The notes: generated by a model not told the origin, from the sequence alone. A stretch of DNA of 64,000 nt from Bacteroidaceae bacterium (GCA_017448825.1 JAFSKR010000067.1:1-64000); one strand, 5' to 3'. Positions 36,849 to 45,506 are shown, numbered from the stretch's first letter. Numbers and translations are program-made.

Positions 36849-38297
36849 TTATTCCGATTTTAATTTGCTTCTCAAACTATTCACAATAAGTTTTTGAGAT
36901 GAATTCTTTAATAACTGCTGTGATGTCATGTAAAAACACAAGCAAGTCAAGAATGCCAATATGACAAATATCCATCCTTTGACAGCATTCTGTAGAATAT
37001 ATGTGATTGCAAAGAACATGGAGGAAACAACCAAGTCTAAAATCATTTCTCTAAATCCCATACTGCCAAAACGAATTGGTGTATGTCTATGCACAAAATA
37101 CAGCATCACAGAAAGTATGAGAACTTCCGCAATGACAGAGGCGGCAGCCGCTCCTGATGCCCCGTATCGGGGAATGAGCACGAGGTTCAGCACAAAGTTT
37201 GTACATGCTCCCGACAAGATGGAGTATAGAAAGAGTTTGTCAAAGCCAAAGCCTAACAGTATCTGGATGCCTGTCAAATTGTTAAAGCCTATCGCCACAA
37301 CCGTCAAGATAATGATTTGTAGAGGAACGATGGTGCCATCATACTGCTCTCCAAAAAACAAGGGAGTGAAGACTGGAGCGATGGCAATGACTCCAAAGGC
37401 GATGGGGAAACTCAGAAAAGAAACGATAGAAAAGGATTTGTTCATCAGCACATTGATTTCATTCCAATTCCCAGACTCCTTCAATTGCGCAACTCTTGGT
37501 AAAGCGACAGCGGCAAGGCTGGTGACAACAGGCAGCAATGCCTTGGATATGTGTGTGGCACAGTTGTAATAGCCGACCTCCTCATAATTGGTCATGAAAC
37601 CCAGCATAAGTGTGTCCAGAATCGTGTAGATGGAGATGGCGATGGAAGAGGAGAACAGAATCAGCAGGGGCTTCACATGCCTTTTGCCGGAAAGTGTGAA
37701 ACGGGGATGTATGCCCAACTTGTACAGTTTGACGAAATTCCACAACTCATTGAGCACTTGGCAACCTGCATTCAAGGTGACATACAGCAGCAGGTCGTTT
37801 TTGTCATGCACCAGCAGAAACAGCAAGACAACGCTTAATGTCTTGATGACCAGAGAACGGAAGGTAATGTATCCAAACTCCTCCTTGCCAGAGAAGAACC
37901 AGTCGATTCGGAAAGGGGTGATATAGAGGACGGTGCTTGCCACCAAGAAAATCAGGTAGTTCTCATTCAGCATGGGAATGAAGAGCAACGATAGAAGCAT
38001 CAATACAGTACATAGGATGGTAGCTATCGTCGAGATGGAGATGATTTCTGAGACAAAACGCGTCTGTTCCTGCTGGTTGTCCTTTATCTTGGCTATCTCA
38101 CGTATTCCATAGTAAGGGATGCCCAACGCGGCAAACAAAGAGAAGTAGTGTGCATACGTGTTGGCAAAATTGAACAAACCGACTCCGTCTGGCTCCAGCA
38201 CCCTGGATACGTATGGGGCTGTTATCAAAGGGAAGATGACCTTTGATATGTTGAGCAAGATATTGTAAAGGAAGTTGCGTTTAATGGACTTTGCCAT
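36849..38297 (-). CDS. Wzx-type oligosaccharide flippase
   Basis: 482 residues with twelve to fourteen membrane segments; the start (NFLYNILLNISKVIFPLITAPYVSRVL) and GVGLFNFANTYAHYFSLFAALG are typical of Wzx/RfbX flippases of the MOP superfamily. It moves undecaprenyl-linked repeat units across the inner membrane. It is the first structural gene after upxZ, separated by 266 nt that contains a strong hairpin. Confidence 0.9.
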   Translation of the reverse strand: MAKSIKRNFLYNILLNISKVIFPLITAPYVSRVLEPDGVGLFNFANTYAHYFSLFAALGIPYYGIREIAKIKDNQQEQTRFVSEIISISTIATILCTVLMLLSLLFIPMLNENYLIFLVASTVLYITPFRIDWFFSGKEEFGYITFRSLVIKTLSVVLLFLLVHDKNDLLLYVTLNAGCQVLNELWNFVKLYKLGIHPRFTLSGKRHVKPLLILFSSSIAISIYTILDTLMLGFMTNYEEVGYYNCATHISKALLPVVTSLAAVALPRVAQLKESGNWNEINVLMNKSFSIVSFLSFPIAFGVIAIAPVFTPLFFGEQYDGTIVPLQIIILTVVAIGFNNLTGIQILLGFGFDKLFLYSILSGACTNFVLNLVLIPRYGASGAAAASVIAEVLILSVMLYFVHRHTPIRFGSMGFREMILDLVVSSMFFAITYILQNAVKGWIFVILAFLTCLCFYMTSQQLLKNSSQKLIVNSLRSKLKSE

Positions 38298-38452
38298 CAG
38301 ATGCCTATTCTGTTATAAAAAGCCGCAGACTTACACCTTGAAAGGAATAGTTGCAAAAGAAAAGATGCAGTATCGTTTGGCTATATTTAAATAGAAGTGA
38401 AAGACTCTTCATCTTCTAAGAAATACTTTCTTTTAGTGTTTGGGGAAGAAGC

Positions 38453-38508
38453 GGGATTGGTGGTCACCATATTGAACCGAGTTATATGAGAGATGTGACC
38501 ACCGCTCC
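38453..38508 (-). terminator. Hairpin between upxZ and capsule structural genes
   Basis: GGTGGTCAC (38459-38467) pairs with GTGACCACC (38495-38503); GGGA/TCCC on the outside extends it after a short bulge. The tail on the minus strand is pyrimidine-rich (GCTTCTTCCCC) rather than a T-run. It could reduce readthrough into wzx and so be a second control point, or just be a processing structure. Confidence 0.5.
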
Positions 38509-38563
38509 CTAAGTTATGTTTTTTCAGTATGAGGATGTTGGATTGCCTCATGTGTGATGGCAA

Positions 38564-39088
38564 TTAGTAGGTGGTTTCGATGGTTTTGTAGAGTTCTTGG
38601 AGGTAGTGGTCTTCCTCGGTCATGTTGGTGTCGTCCCACGTGGACATGAGGGTGTCTATTTCTTCGGCCAGGTCTTCGTCTTCGGTCTCTTGGTAGAGAT
38701 ATACAAGAAGATGGGTACGAAGTTTAGAGTCGCTGATGTGGGGGAGGACTTCGTACGTGCGGTTGAGGGTGGCAGTGAGGGGTTCGTAATTGCGGATGCC
38801 GACCTGCAGGAGGACGAGAAGGGTGAGACAAATCTCGGCTTCTTCGTCAGGGGTGGAACCGTGGCGATTCAACAGGGCGTTGATGTGCTGCTCGGTGTTG
38901 CTCCAGCGTTGGGTGCGTGCCTGAATGCTATCATCTTCGATGGGGTCGAGGAAGAGCATTTGGCGGTAGGCTTGGAGACGAAGACCCTCTCCTTCGTCCC
39001 TTCTCCCGTGGAGGGTGAGGGGAGACCGTTCGGGTTGTTTATGAGAATGGTTGTTCATTTTTGGGGGTATGCGACAATGTCGCATCAT
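38564..39088 (-). CDS. upxZ: UpxZ-family antitermination antagonist
   Basis: 174 residues (164 if the downstream ATG at 39058 is used; an ATGCGACA/TGTCGCAT palindrome at 39069-39085 overlaps the first start and makes the choice uncertain). The acidic helical body matches UpxZ proteins: a span from HINALLNRHGSTPDEEAEIC through LTATLNRTYEVLPHISDSKL to EEDHYLQELYKTIE. In Bacteroides, UpxZ proteins block UpxY regulators of other capsule loci, so that one capsule is made at a time. It lies 21 nt after upxY, as in those loci. Confidence 0.8.
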   Translation of the reverse strand: MMRHCRIPPKMNNHSHKQPERSPLTLHGRRDEGEGLRLQAYRQMLFLDPIEDDSIQARTQRWSNTEQHINALLNRHGSTPDEEAEICLTLLVLLQVGIRNYEPLTATLNRTYEVLPHISDSKLRTHLLVYLYQETEDEDLAEEIDTLMSTWDDTNMTEEDHYLQELYKTIETTY

Positions 39089-39109
39089 ACGGGACCTTTG
39101 GGCTATTTT

Positions 39110-39676
39110 TTATTCGAGGAACTTGAGGTGGGCTGGGGGAACGAAGGCGAGGACTGCGGCAATGATGCCTTCGAGTTGGACAACGACGTGGCGGTTGTGG
39201 TTGATGCGCTTGATGACTCCTTCGATACCAGTGAAGTCGCCATCGACAATGATGACACGTCGCCCCACTTTATGGGCAACAGAGGCATAATCAAGGAACT
39301 GCACTCGCTCGTCGTCTATCTTAGCCACACGCATGAAGTTCTCCATTTCGTGGTCGGGCACCCGGATAATTTGAGGACGTGCTTCGGGGGTGAGTGGGTG
39401 TGTCATCATGTAGCGCATCGGACTGAATTCTTCGCTGGTCATTTTGAGATTGGTCAGCTGTTCACGTGAGGAGTGTACGAAGAGCAGGTTGTGGATGGCT
39501 GGCACAATCTCATAATGCCGGTGGCCGTTGCGTTCCACTATTTTGTTTTTGAGGGGTAGAAAGTTCTCGATGCTGAGGCGGTCGAGGCTTTCTTTAACTT
39601 TCAGCTCACGATTGTAGGTGACGCGCATGGGGAACCAGTTGAGTTCTTGTTGTCCGCTGCTTGTGGTGGATGCCAT
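39110..39676 (-). CDS. upxY: UpxY-family NusG-like transcription antiterminator
   Basis: 188 residues. An N-terminal NGN domain (NWFPMRVTYNRELKVKESL; NLLFVHSSREQL) and a C-terminal KOW domain (GRRVIIVDGDFTGIEGVIKR). In Bacteroides each capsule locus starts with its own UpxY, which lets RNA polymerase pass terminators in the leader of that locus. Here it is the first gene behind a leader of roughly 500 nt that holds terminator-like and other hairpins, and it is followed by upxZ. Confidence 0.88.
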   Translation of the reverse strand: MASTTSSGQQELNWFPMRVTYNRELKVKESLDRLSIENFLPLKNKIVERNGHRHYEIVPAIHNLLFVHSSREQLTNLKMTSEEFSPMRYMMTHPLTPEARPQIIRVPDHEMENFMRVAKIDDERVQFLDYASVAHKVGRRVIIVDGDFTGIEGVIKRINHNRHVVVQLEGIIAAVLAFVPPAHLKFLE

Positions 39677-39854
39677 GTTTCAATGAAGACAATAGGAGAG
39701 GGACACCCCCTGATGGAGTAGGGAGGTCTGACTGTGTGACCACAGATGTATGGGAATCAAAGGTCTTACTGACATCCAATAACGCCAATGACTATTTATG
39801 TCTGAGCCGAAATAGTCGCTATTGCGAACCACGTCAGTAAGTACAGTATCGAAC

Positions 39855-39875
39855 AAAAAAGACGTGATGTCTCTT
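39855..39875 (-). terminator. Candidate leader attenuator (UpxY target)
   Basis: On the minus strand AAGAGAC (39875-39869) pairs with GTCTTTT (39863-39857, one G-U pair) around a 5-nt loop, directly followed by a run of six T. It is the only terminator-like element with a T-run seen between promoter and upxY, about 180 nt before the upxY start. Confidence 0.5.
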
Positions 39876-39958
39876 CTTGCCTGTCTGCCATTTAGGTCGT
39901 AGGAAACCTTACCTCAAAACAGACTGAATTGACGCTCACGCCGCAGGTATATATACAC

Positions 39959-40008
39959 TCCCGTAAAGTGTGCGCAGAGGACGCAATGTCCTCGGCACAC
40001 TAACGGGA
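39959..40008 (-). other. Nested hairpin in the capsule leader
   Basis: TCCCGT and AGTGTGC on the left pair with GCACACT and ACGGGA on the right, with small bulges, and the tip forms GAGGAC/GTCCTC around a 5-nt loop. No T-run follows on either strand, so it is more likely an RNA recognition or pausing structure than a terminator. Confidence 0.6.
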
Positions 40009-40176
40009 TAGTTTTGATATACCAACCCGTAACATCCACTCAGCATTGTTTTTGCAAGGTTGTTTGAATTTCCTACGTTCAAATGACCAAAAACAAAGCG
40101 TTGCGAGACGCTATTCCAATAAGCTGGCCCACACCTCCACCCTCGTCGGTTAGAGGGTTACGGCGTAAGTCGTGTG

Positions 40177-40208
40177 CAAAGGTAGCGTGTTTTTCCGAAC
40201 TGACCAAA
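40177..40208 (-). promoter_or_regulatory. Promoter of the capsule operon
   Basis: TACCTTTG (40184-40177) on the minus strand preceded by TTTGG (40208-40204), spacer 19-20 nt. It drives the upxY leader. No inverted repeats flanking it were found, so it does not look like an invertible promoter. Its -33 element overlaps the U-tract of the queH terminator. Confidence 0.75.
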
Positions 40209-40215
40209 AAAAACA

Positions 40216-40255
40216 GCGGATTTCTTGTGGTTGAAGGTTAAAAGAAGAAATCCGC
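40216..40255 (-). terminator. Intrinsic terminator of queH
   Basis: An 11-bp perfect stem (GCGGATTTCTT with AAGAAATCCGC, 18-nt loop) followed on the minus strand by TG and a run of eight T (40214-40207). It separates queH from the co-directional capsule operon. Confidence 0.85.
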
Positions 40256-40295
40256 AAACTGAGATGCTTAATAATATTATATGTGATAGAGGAAT

Positions 40296-40928
40296 TTATG
40301 AAATGGAAGGGTTTTCTGAAGGGAATGGGGCAATTTGACAAGTCGGGTTGTCAGTTGATGGACGTATGCTAAATTCGCATCCGCAGTATTGTTGGTTGTA
40401 GAAAGCATATTCTTTGAGTAGTTGGTTCCGACGGTCTTGTAGTCCACCTTTTCGCCAGTTCTGTGCCCAGAAAGTGGTGTGGGGCACAGCGGCTTGGGCG
40501 GCAAGTCCGGCACGGGTGATTTGTTCAAGGCTTTTCCATCGGGATGAGGCGAGGGTGGTGGCGAAGTGTTCCATTCCGAGTTGTTGAGCTTGTAAGGCTG
40601 TGGCAGTGAGGCGCATACGGAAGCAGCGTTCACATCGGCTGCCTCTCTCGGGTTCGTTTTCCAAACCGTGCATCTGCTCCAGCCATGCCCGATGGTCGTA
40701 GTCACCGTCTATCCAACGGATGCCGAGGCTGTCGGCATGGCGTTTGCTTTCGGTCTTGCGGATTTCATACTCTTCGCGGGGGTAGATGTTGGGGTTGAAG
40801 TAGAAGATGGTGGGGCGGATGTCATGTTGGAGCATCCACTCGACAATGGCCGAGGAACAGGGGGCACAGCAGGCGTGCAGCAGCACGTCGTGGAGTCCTT
40901 GGGGTATCTCTATCTCGCTTTTCTTCAT
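40296..40928 (-). CDS. queH: Epoxyqueuosine reductase QueH
   Basis: 210 residues from the ATG at 40928; the longer frame to 40979 is rejected because the -7 element at 40949-40956 lies within it. Cys clusters typical of QueH (DUF208): LLHACCAPCSS near the start, SRCERCFRMR in the middle and QQYCGCEFS late. The enzyme reduces epoxyqueuosine to queuosine in tRNA and binds an iron-sulfur cluster. Single-gene unit, divergent from the ABC ATPase gene. Confidence 0.88.
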   Translation of the reverse strand: MKKSEIEIPQGLHDVLLHACCAPCSSAIVEWMLQHDIRPTIFYFNPNIYPREEYEIRKTESKRHADSLGIRWIDGDYDHRAWLEQMHGLENEPERGSRCERCFRMRLTATALQAQQLGMEHFATTLASSRWKSLEQITRAGLAAQAAVPHTTFWAQNWRKGGLQDRRNQLLKEYAFYNQQYCGCEFSIRPSTDNPTCQIAPFPSENPSIS

Positions 40929-40948
40929 GTGTTCTTGGTTTTGTGAGG

Positions 40949-40979
40949 CAAAGTTACGGCAATTTCTTTTATTTTCCAA
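40949..40979 (-). promoter_or_regulatory. Promoter of queH
   Basis: TAACTTTG (40956-40949) on the minus strand with TTGG (40979-40976) 19 nt further upstream. It sets the queH start at 40928. Confidence 0.65.
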
Positions 40980-41011
40980 CGTTGTGGGTGGTTTGTTCGG
41001 AATTTTTGCCG

Positions 41012-41019
41012 TAACTTTG
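41012..41019 (+). promoter_or_regulatory. -7 element of the ABC ATPase gene
   Basis: TAACTTTG, 34 nt before the start codon. The nearest TTTG (40992-40995) is only 16 nt away, so the -33 match is weak. A 13-codon frame (ATG at 41030) precedes and overlaps the gene start and is probably not meaningful. Confidence 0.5.
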
Positions 41020-41053
41020 TGCGCCGAAATGGAAGAACTGATATACTTGATAG

Positions 41054-42652
41054 ATGCAAAAGATTATTGAAATAACTGGTGGAGAGGTGCGTCATCCGTT
41101 GTACAAGATGGCGGCTCCGATTGACTTTGAGTTGTTGGCTGGTGAGCAACTGGCTATCGTGGGCGACAATGGAAGCGGCAAGACGCGACTGGTGGATGTC
41201 CTGACAGGAAAGTGCGCGCTGATGCCGCTGAATGGGGTGAAGTATGACTTTGCGCCGAGCAAGGCGAAGATGGTGAGTGACAATATCAAGTATCTGACGT
41301 TCAGGGATTCATACGGAACGACGGAGGGTGTCTATTACTATCAGCAGCGATGGAATCAGAATGACATCGATGAGTCACCGCTTGTGAAGGACTTGTTGGC
41401 TGACTCGTTCCGCATTGCCGAGGAGGGGTTGACCCGCAAGACGGTGTTTGACAAGTTCATGGTGCGTGACGAATCGCCAGAAGAGGAGGTGGCACGGTTG
41501 GCTAAGGAAGAGGCCGAGAAGAGGGCGATGCACGTGGAGTTGGAAAAGGTGCGCAAGCATTTGTATGAGATATTTCATCTGGAGCAGTTGCTGGAGAAGC
41601 ATGTCATTCTGTTGAGCAGTGGCGAGTTGAGGAAGTTTCAGCTGACCAAGACTTTGCTGACGAATCCGAGGGTGCTCATCATGGACAACCCTTTCATTGG
41701 CTTGGACGTGAATGCCCGCAAGCAGTTGGCTGATTTTCTGACGTTGCTGACTCGTGAAACCAACGTGGCAGTGGTGCTGGTGCTTTCGAAGACGGACGAT
41801 ATGCCTGATTTCATCACCCATGTGGTGCCTGTGGCTGGCTTGAAAGTGGGCAAGAAGATGACCCGTCGGGAGTATCAGGAAAGTATGGCTCCTGTGCCTC
41901 CCCGTTTGTTGTCGGAAGAAAAGGAGCGCGCTATCCTGTCTTTGCCTTATGCCGCAGATGCCCGGACAGAGGTGGAGCCAGGCACGGAAGTGGTGATAGA
42001 TTTCCGAAAGGTGAACATCCGTTATGGCGAACGCACCATCTTGAAGGACTTGAGTTTCAAGGTGATGAATGGTGAACATTGGGCGTTGAGTGGTGAGAAC
42101 GGAGCTGGGAAATCGACGTTGCTGAGCATCGTGTGTGCCGACAACCCCCAGAGTTACGCTAACGACATTGTCCTCTTTGGGCATCAGCGTGGCAAAGGTG
42201 AAAGCATCTGGGACATCAAGAAGCATATTGGCTATATCTCTCCTGAGATGCACCGTGCCTATATGAAGGACATCCCTGCGGTGGATATTGTGGCGAGCGG
42301 ACTCAGCGATGTGTCGGGGCTTTACAAGAAGCCCAAGCCTGAGCAGCGGGCGATTTGTGAGTTTTGGATGGACATCTTCGGCATTCGCTCCTGCGCCGAC
42401 ACGACTTTCCTGAAACTCAGCAGCGGCGAACAGCGTCTGGTGTTGCTGGCACGCGCGTTTGTCAAAGACCCTTCGCTCCTCATCCTTGATGAGCCTCTGC
42501 ACGGACTTGACCTGAAGAACCGCCGATTGGTGAAGGACATTATCGAGGTGTTCTGCCAGCGCAAGAATAAGACAATGATTATGGTGACGCACTACAAGGA
42601 GGAGTTGCCGCGTAACATCGACCATGAGATTTACTTGAAGAAGAACCTTTAG
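41054..42652 (+). CDS. Double ABC ATPase (ModF-like)
   Basis: 532 residues with two ABC domains. First: Walker A IVGDNGSGKTRL (about 37-48), signature LLSSGELRKFQL, and a degenerate Walker B LIMDNPFIGLD (Asn in place of the catalytic Glu). Second: Walker A LSGENGAGKSTL, signature KLSSGEQRLVLL, and an intact Walker B LLILDEPLHGLD. No membrane domain is present or adjacent. The layout fits the ModF/PhnC-like soluble family, named after E. coli ModF; a molybdate link is not shown. Confidence 0.8.
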   Translation: MQKIIEITGGEVRHPLYKMAAPIDFELLAGEQLAIVGDNGSGKTRLVDVLTGKCALMPLNGVKYDFAPSKAKMVSDNIKYLTFRDSYGTTEGVYYYQQRWNQNDIDESPLVKDLLADSFRIAEEGLTRKTVFDKFMVRDESPEEEVARLAKEEAEKRAMHVELEKVRKHLYEIFHLEQLLEKHVILLSSGELRKFQLTKTLLTNPRVLIMDNPFIGLDVNARKQLADFLTLLTRETNVAVVLVLSKTDDMPDFITHVVPVAGLKVGKKMTRREYQESMAPVPPRLLSEEKERAILSLPYAADARTEVEPGTEVVIDFRKVNIRYGERTILKDLSFKVMNGEHWALSGENGAGKSTLLSIVCADNPQSYANDIVLFGHQRGKGESIWDIKKHIGYISPEMHRAYMKDIPAVDIVASGLSDVSGLYKKPKPEQRAICEFWMDIFGIRSCADTTFLKLSSGEQRLVLLARAFVKDPSLLILDEPLHGLDLKNRRLVKDIIEVFCQRKNKTMIMVTHYKEELPRNIDHEIYLKKNL

Positions 42653-42708
42653 TTGCAGACGAAGGGTTCGACGTAAGCTAATGAGGCATTGAAAAATTGT
42701 ATTTGAAT

Positions 42709-43287
42709 ATGAAGATTGTTTATTTTCACGGATTTGGTTCGTCGCATGCCAGTGGCACGGTGCAGATTCTGCAACGAGAGCTGGCGGAAGACCAAGTGAT
42801 AGCTCCCGACATTCCTGTTGACCCCGTTGAGGCTTTGCCGTACCTGCAAGAACTCTGCAAGACGGAACAGCCTGACCTTATCATCGGAACCAGTATGGGA
42901 GGGATGTATGCCCAGCAGATGCGTGACTTCCGCCGTATCTTAGTGAACCCAGCCTTCACCATGTCCACTTCATCGAAGGTGCTTCGCACGGGTGAGCATC
43001 CTTTCTTCAATGGAAGATATGATGGTGCCAAGACATTCCGCATCACAAAGGACATCATCCAGCATCACAATCAGATGGAGCGTCAGCAGTTCAAGAACAT
43101 CACGCCTGAACAGAAAGAGACTTGTTGGTGTTTGGTGGGGCTTCACGACACTTCTGTCACGAATGCCGAAGCCCTTTTCAAGAAGAACTACCTTGCCAAC
43201 CATGTCATCCGTTTTGACGGTGAGCATCAGTTGAACGACAAAGTGATTCGAAAGGTGCTGATACCCCTCATCGATCAGTTACGATAG
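42709..43287 (+). CDS. YqiA/YcfP-type alpha/beta-hydrolase
   Basis: 192 residues from the ATG at 42709 (MKIVYFHGFGSSHASGT); an in-frame TTG at 42697 is less likely. Nucleophile elbow GTSMGG (Ser about 68), and a late Asp/His part with LVGLHDTSV and GEHQLND. It is a small cytoplasmic esterase of the YqiA group with unknown substrate. It follows the ABC gene after 56 nt on the same strand and converges with the DUF4270 gene, 8 nt away. Confidence 0.8.
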   Translation: MKIVYFHGFGSSHASGTVQILQRELAEDQVIAPDIPVDPVEALPYLQELCKTEQPDLIIGTSMGGMYAQQMRDFRRILVNPAFTMSTSSKVLRTGEHPFFNGRYDGAKTFRITKDIIQHHNQMERQQFKNITPEQKETCWCLVGLHDTSVTNAEALFKKNYLANHVIRFDGEHQLNDKVIRKVLIPLIDQLR

Positions 43288-43295
43288 AGGGGACT

Positions 43296-44657
43296 TCACT
43301 TCGTGAAACTCGAGTAGATGACTTCCATGCTGATGCGGTCGGTGTCGCCACCCACCAGCTTGGTGCTGCTCATGCTGAAGTCGTGATTGAGTTTCACGAT
43401 ATTGTTGCTGGAGTCGTAAGTAGCTGACACTGGGATGAGGAGCACCTTGTTCCAGTTCTCTGTGGCTGTGCCATTCTGCTTCTCGGAGGCCATGGTTGTG
43501 ATGAGGCGCGACACATTTCTGAACACGTAAGAGTTGGTCGTGCTGTTGAAGGTGGTGATGTAGGACGTCTTGCTGTCAGCCAGTTGGTAGTTCTCGAAGA
43601 AACCATTGAGATAGTCGTCCAGCCGGACGAGCAGGATGGTTTTGGGGATGGCAAGCTTGAAGTCGCTCTCCACGGTGTCGTTGTAGCGTGTGAAGGTGAG
43701 TTTTGCCGAGTTGATAGTGTCCTTCACATTGATTTGGTCGGCAGGAATGGTTGCGAGGGTGAAGATGCCCGCGGGGCTTTTCAGGTAGGTTGCTTGTGTG
43801 TCGTCCAGCAGTTTCTGTAGGTTGGAGTTTTCGAATCGTGTGGCTTCCACCACTTCTTCGGTGGCAGCCAGTTCGCTGAGTCCGAGGGTGTCTGTCTGGA
43901 GTTCTTCGTCGTAGTAGTTAAAGTACATATTCAACTGTACCACATAGATGTATGCCATCGCACCGTCGCCATTCTCCAGCTTGAAGTAGAGCCCTTTGCT
44001 GCAGGGGTTGCCGCTCTGTGTCCATGCTGAGGTGTTGGCAAAGTGTTCGGGGTGCTGGCGGTAGTCGCGGATGATTTGTGTGCCCAGTTCGTTGGGCAGG
44101 GTGACACGAATGTTGCTGTAGTAGCCTTTTGCCCATCGTGCGGAGTCGGTGATGGTGCGGTCGCTGAGGGTGAACCACTTGGTGGCAAGAGGGGCTTCCG
44201 TCTTGTCGTAGTAGTTTTCGGGGTCGATGTTTGTGTAGTAGTCGGCATTGGGGTCGAGTTGCTTGTTCAGTTCATAGACGCTGAGTTTGAAGGATGCGAG
44301 CGAGTCGCCCACAAAGTCGTCGATGAAAAGTTTCGCCTCGAAACTGATGCAGGAATCATTCTCGACGGAGTCGGGAATGGTGAAACCCTCGTCGCAGTGG
44401 AACTGGGCGAGGAAGTCGCTCTTGATGGTTGTGCCCGTCTCGGGGTCTGTGAAGCGTCCGAAGTAGGACATACTGGTGCGTGCCAACACGGAGTCGCCTA
44501 CAGCGTAGGACTGTGTGGTGACATCATAAGTCTCGTAGTTCTTCTGGATGATGTCGCTGGTGGGCATCATATCGACACCGAGCGTGGCTGTGTCGTCGTC
44601 GCAAGATGCGAACATCAACAATGCTACGACCAATGCAAGTGGGTATCTGAAGTTCAT
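43296..44657 (-). CDS. DUF4270 lipoprotein
   Basis: 453 residues with a lipoprotein signal peptide ending LLMFASC (Cys19), DDD after the cysteine (compatible with a surface-export signal of Bacteroidota lipoproteins), and the DUF4270 beginning TLGVDMMPTSD. The rest is beta-rich. Its function is unknown. It lies 36 nt behind the glycogen-synthase-like gene, an arrangement I know from other Bacteroidales. Confidence 0.85.
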   Translation of the reverse strand: MNFRYPLALVVALLMFASCDDDTATLGVDMMPTSDIIQKNYETYDVTTQSYAVGDSVLARTSMSYFGRFTDPETGTTIKSDFLAQFHCDEGFTIPDSVENDSCISFEAKLFIDDFVGDSLASFKLSVYELNKQLDPNADYYTNIDPENYYDKTEAPLATKWFTLSDRTITDSARWAKGYYSNIRVTLPNELGTQIIRDYRQHPEHFANTSAWTQSGNPCSKGLYFKLENGDGAMAYIYVVQLNMYFNYYDEELQTDTLGLSELAATEEVVEATRFENSNLQKLLDDTQATYLKSPAGIFTLATIPADQINVKDTINSAKLTFTRYNDTVESDFKLAIPKTILLVRLDDYLNGFFENYQLADSKTSYITTFNSTTNSYVFRNVSRLITTMASEKQNGTATENWNKVLLIPVSATYDSSNNIVKLNHDFSMSSTKLVGGDTDRISMEVIYSSFTK

Positions 44658-44693
44658 GTGTGTACGTTTGTACGGTTGTGCCGTGGCACAACA

Positions 44694-45506
44694 TTATTCG
44701 AATAGGGTTTCGTAGAATTGGCTATAGGCCTCCTTGAAGTCTTTGCCCTTCACGGGGGCAAGAACAGGGATGCCTAAGGATTTGGCATATTTGGCGATGG
44801 ATGGATCCACGTCTTGATTCTCGATGATGACACCGTCGGAGAACTTGGCACCTATCTTTTCGAGTTCGGTGTGTCCGTATGCCGTTGCGCAGATGTCTTT
44901 GATGTCTTCGTAGCGGGCATCTTTGTACTCGACGAGCTTGGCGTTCTCTGCACCGAGGTCTTGCTGGAACTCTTTTGGTGAAGCCTCCATCACCACCTTC
45001 ACGTTGCGGAAGGAGGGTTCGTCGCAGTAGGCCTTCTTGATGTAGAAGGGTGCGAGTGCGGCTGCCCATCCGTAGCAGTGGATGACATCAGGCACCCAGC
45101 GCAGTTTCTTCACCGTTTCGAGCACACCTCTTGCGTAGAAGATGGCGCGTTCGCCGTTATCGGGATATTCCTGGCCTTCTTTGTCGGTCAGGATGCCGCG
45201 CTTCATGAAATAGTCGTCATTGTCGATGAAGTAGATTTGCATTCGTGCCGATGCCAGCGAGGCAACCTTGATGATGAGCGGGTGGTCGGTGTCGTCGATG
45301 ATGAGGTTCATGCCCGACAGCCGGATGACCTCGTGCAGCTGATTACGTCGCTCGTTGATGATGCCCCACTTGGGGGTGAAAGTTCTGATTTCATGTCCGC
45401 ACTCCTGGATGGATTGTGGCAGGAGACGCCCCATGAGAGAATGCTCATTCTCGGTGACGAATGGCTCGATTTCGGTGGTGATGAATAGTATTTTATTGGC
45501 TTTCAT
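44694..45506 (-). CDS. Short glycogen/starch synthase-like protein
   Basis: 270 residues from the ATG at 45506; the frame to 45545 begins upstream of the probable transcription start. It matches the N-terminal GT5 starch-synthase catalytic region (ILFITTEIEPFVTENEHSLM; DVIHCYGWAAAL) but is about half the length of a full GlgA and lacks the C-terminal ADP-glucose-binding GT-B domain. It is therefore unlikely to be an active synthase by itself; it could be a regulatory or divergent family member. A panC gene, often next to it in Bacteroides, is not seen. Confidence 0.75.
   Translation of the reverse strand: MKANKILFITTEIEPFVTENEHSLMGRLLPQSIQECGHEIRTFTPKWGIINERRNQLHEVIRLSGMNLIIDDTDHPLIIKVASLASARMQIYFIDNDDYFMKRGILTDKEGQEYPDNGERAIFYARGVLETVKKLRWVPDVIHCYGWAAALAPFYIKKAYCDEPSFRNVKVVMEASPKEFQQDLGAENAKLVEYKDARYEDIKDICATAYGHTELEKIGAKFSDGVIIENQDVDPSIAKYAKSLGIPVLAPVKGKDFKEAYSQFYETLFE

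Larger units (their letters stand above)
39677..40170 (-). promoter_or_regulatory. Long untranslated leader of the capsule operon
   Basis: About 490 nt between the predicted transcription start and upxY, with no supported gene. Visible structures in order of transcription: AGCGT/ACGCT hairpin near 40107; a strong nested hairpin at 39959-40008; a short terminator-like hairpin with T-run at 39855-39875. Known UpxY proteins act on such leaders, so this is the presumed target. Confidence 0.7.

Noticed and set aside
39677-40208. Invertible capsule promoter as in Bacteroides fragilis
   Set aside because: No pair of inverted repeats flanking the promoter was found by eye, and no invertase gene is in the window.
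41030-41071. 13-codon upstream frame before the ABC ATPase
   Set aside because: Too short and without conserved features to call a regulatory leader peptide.
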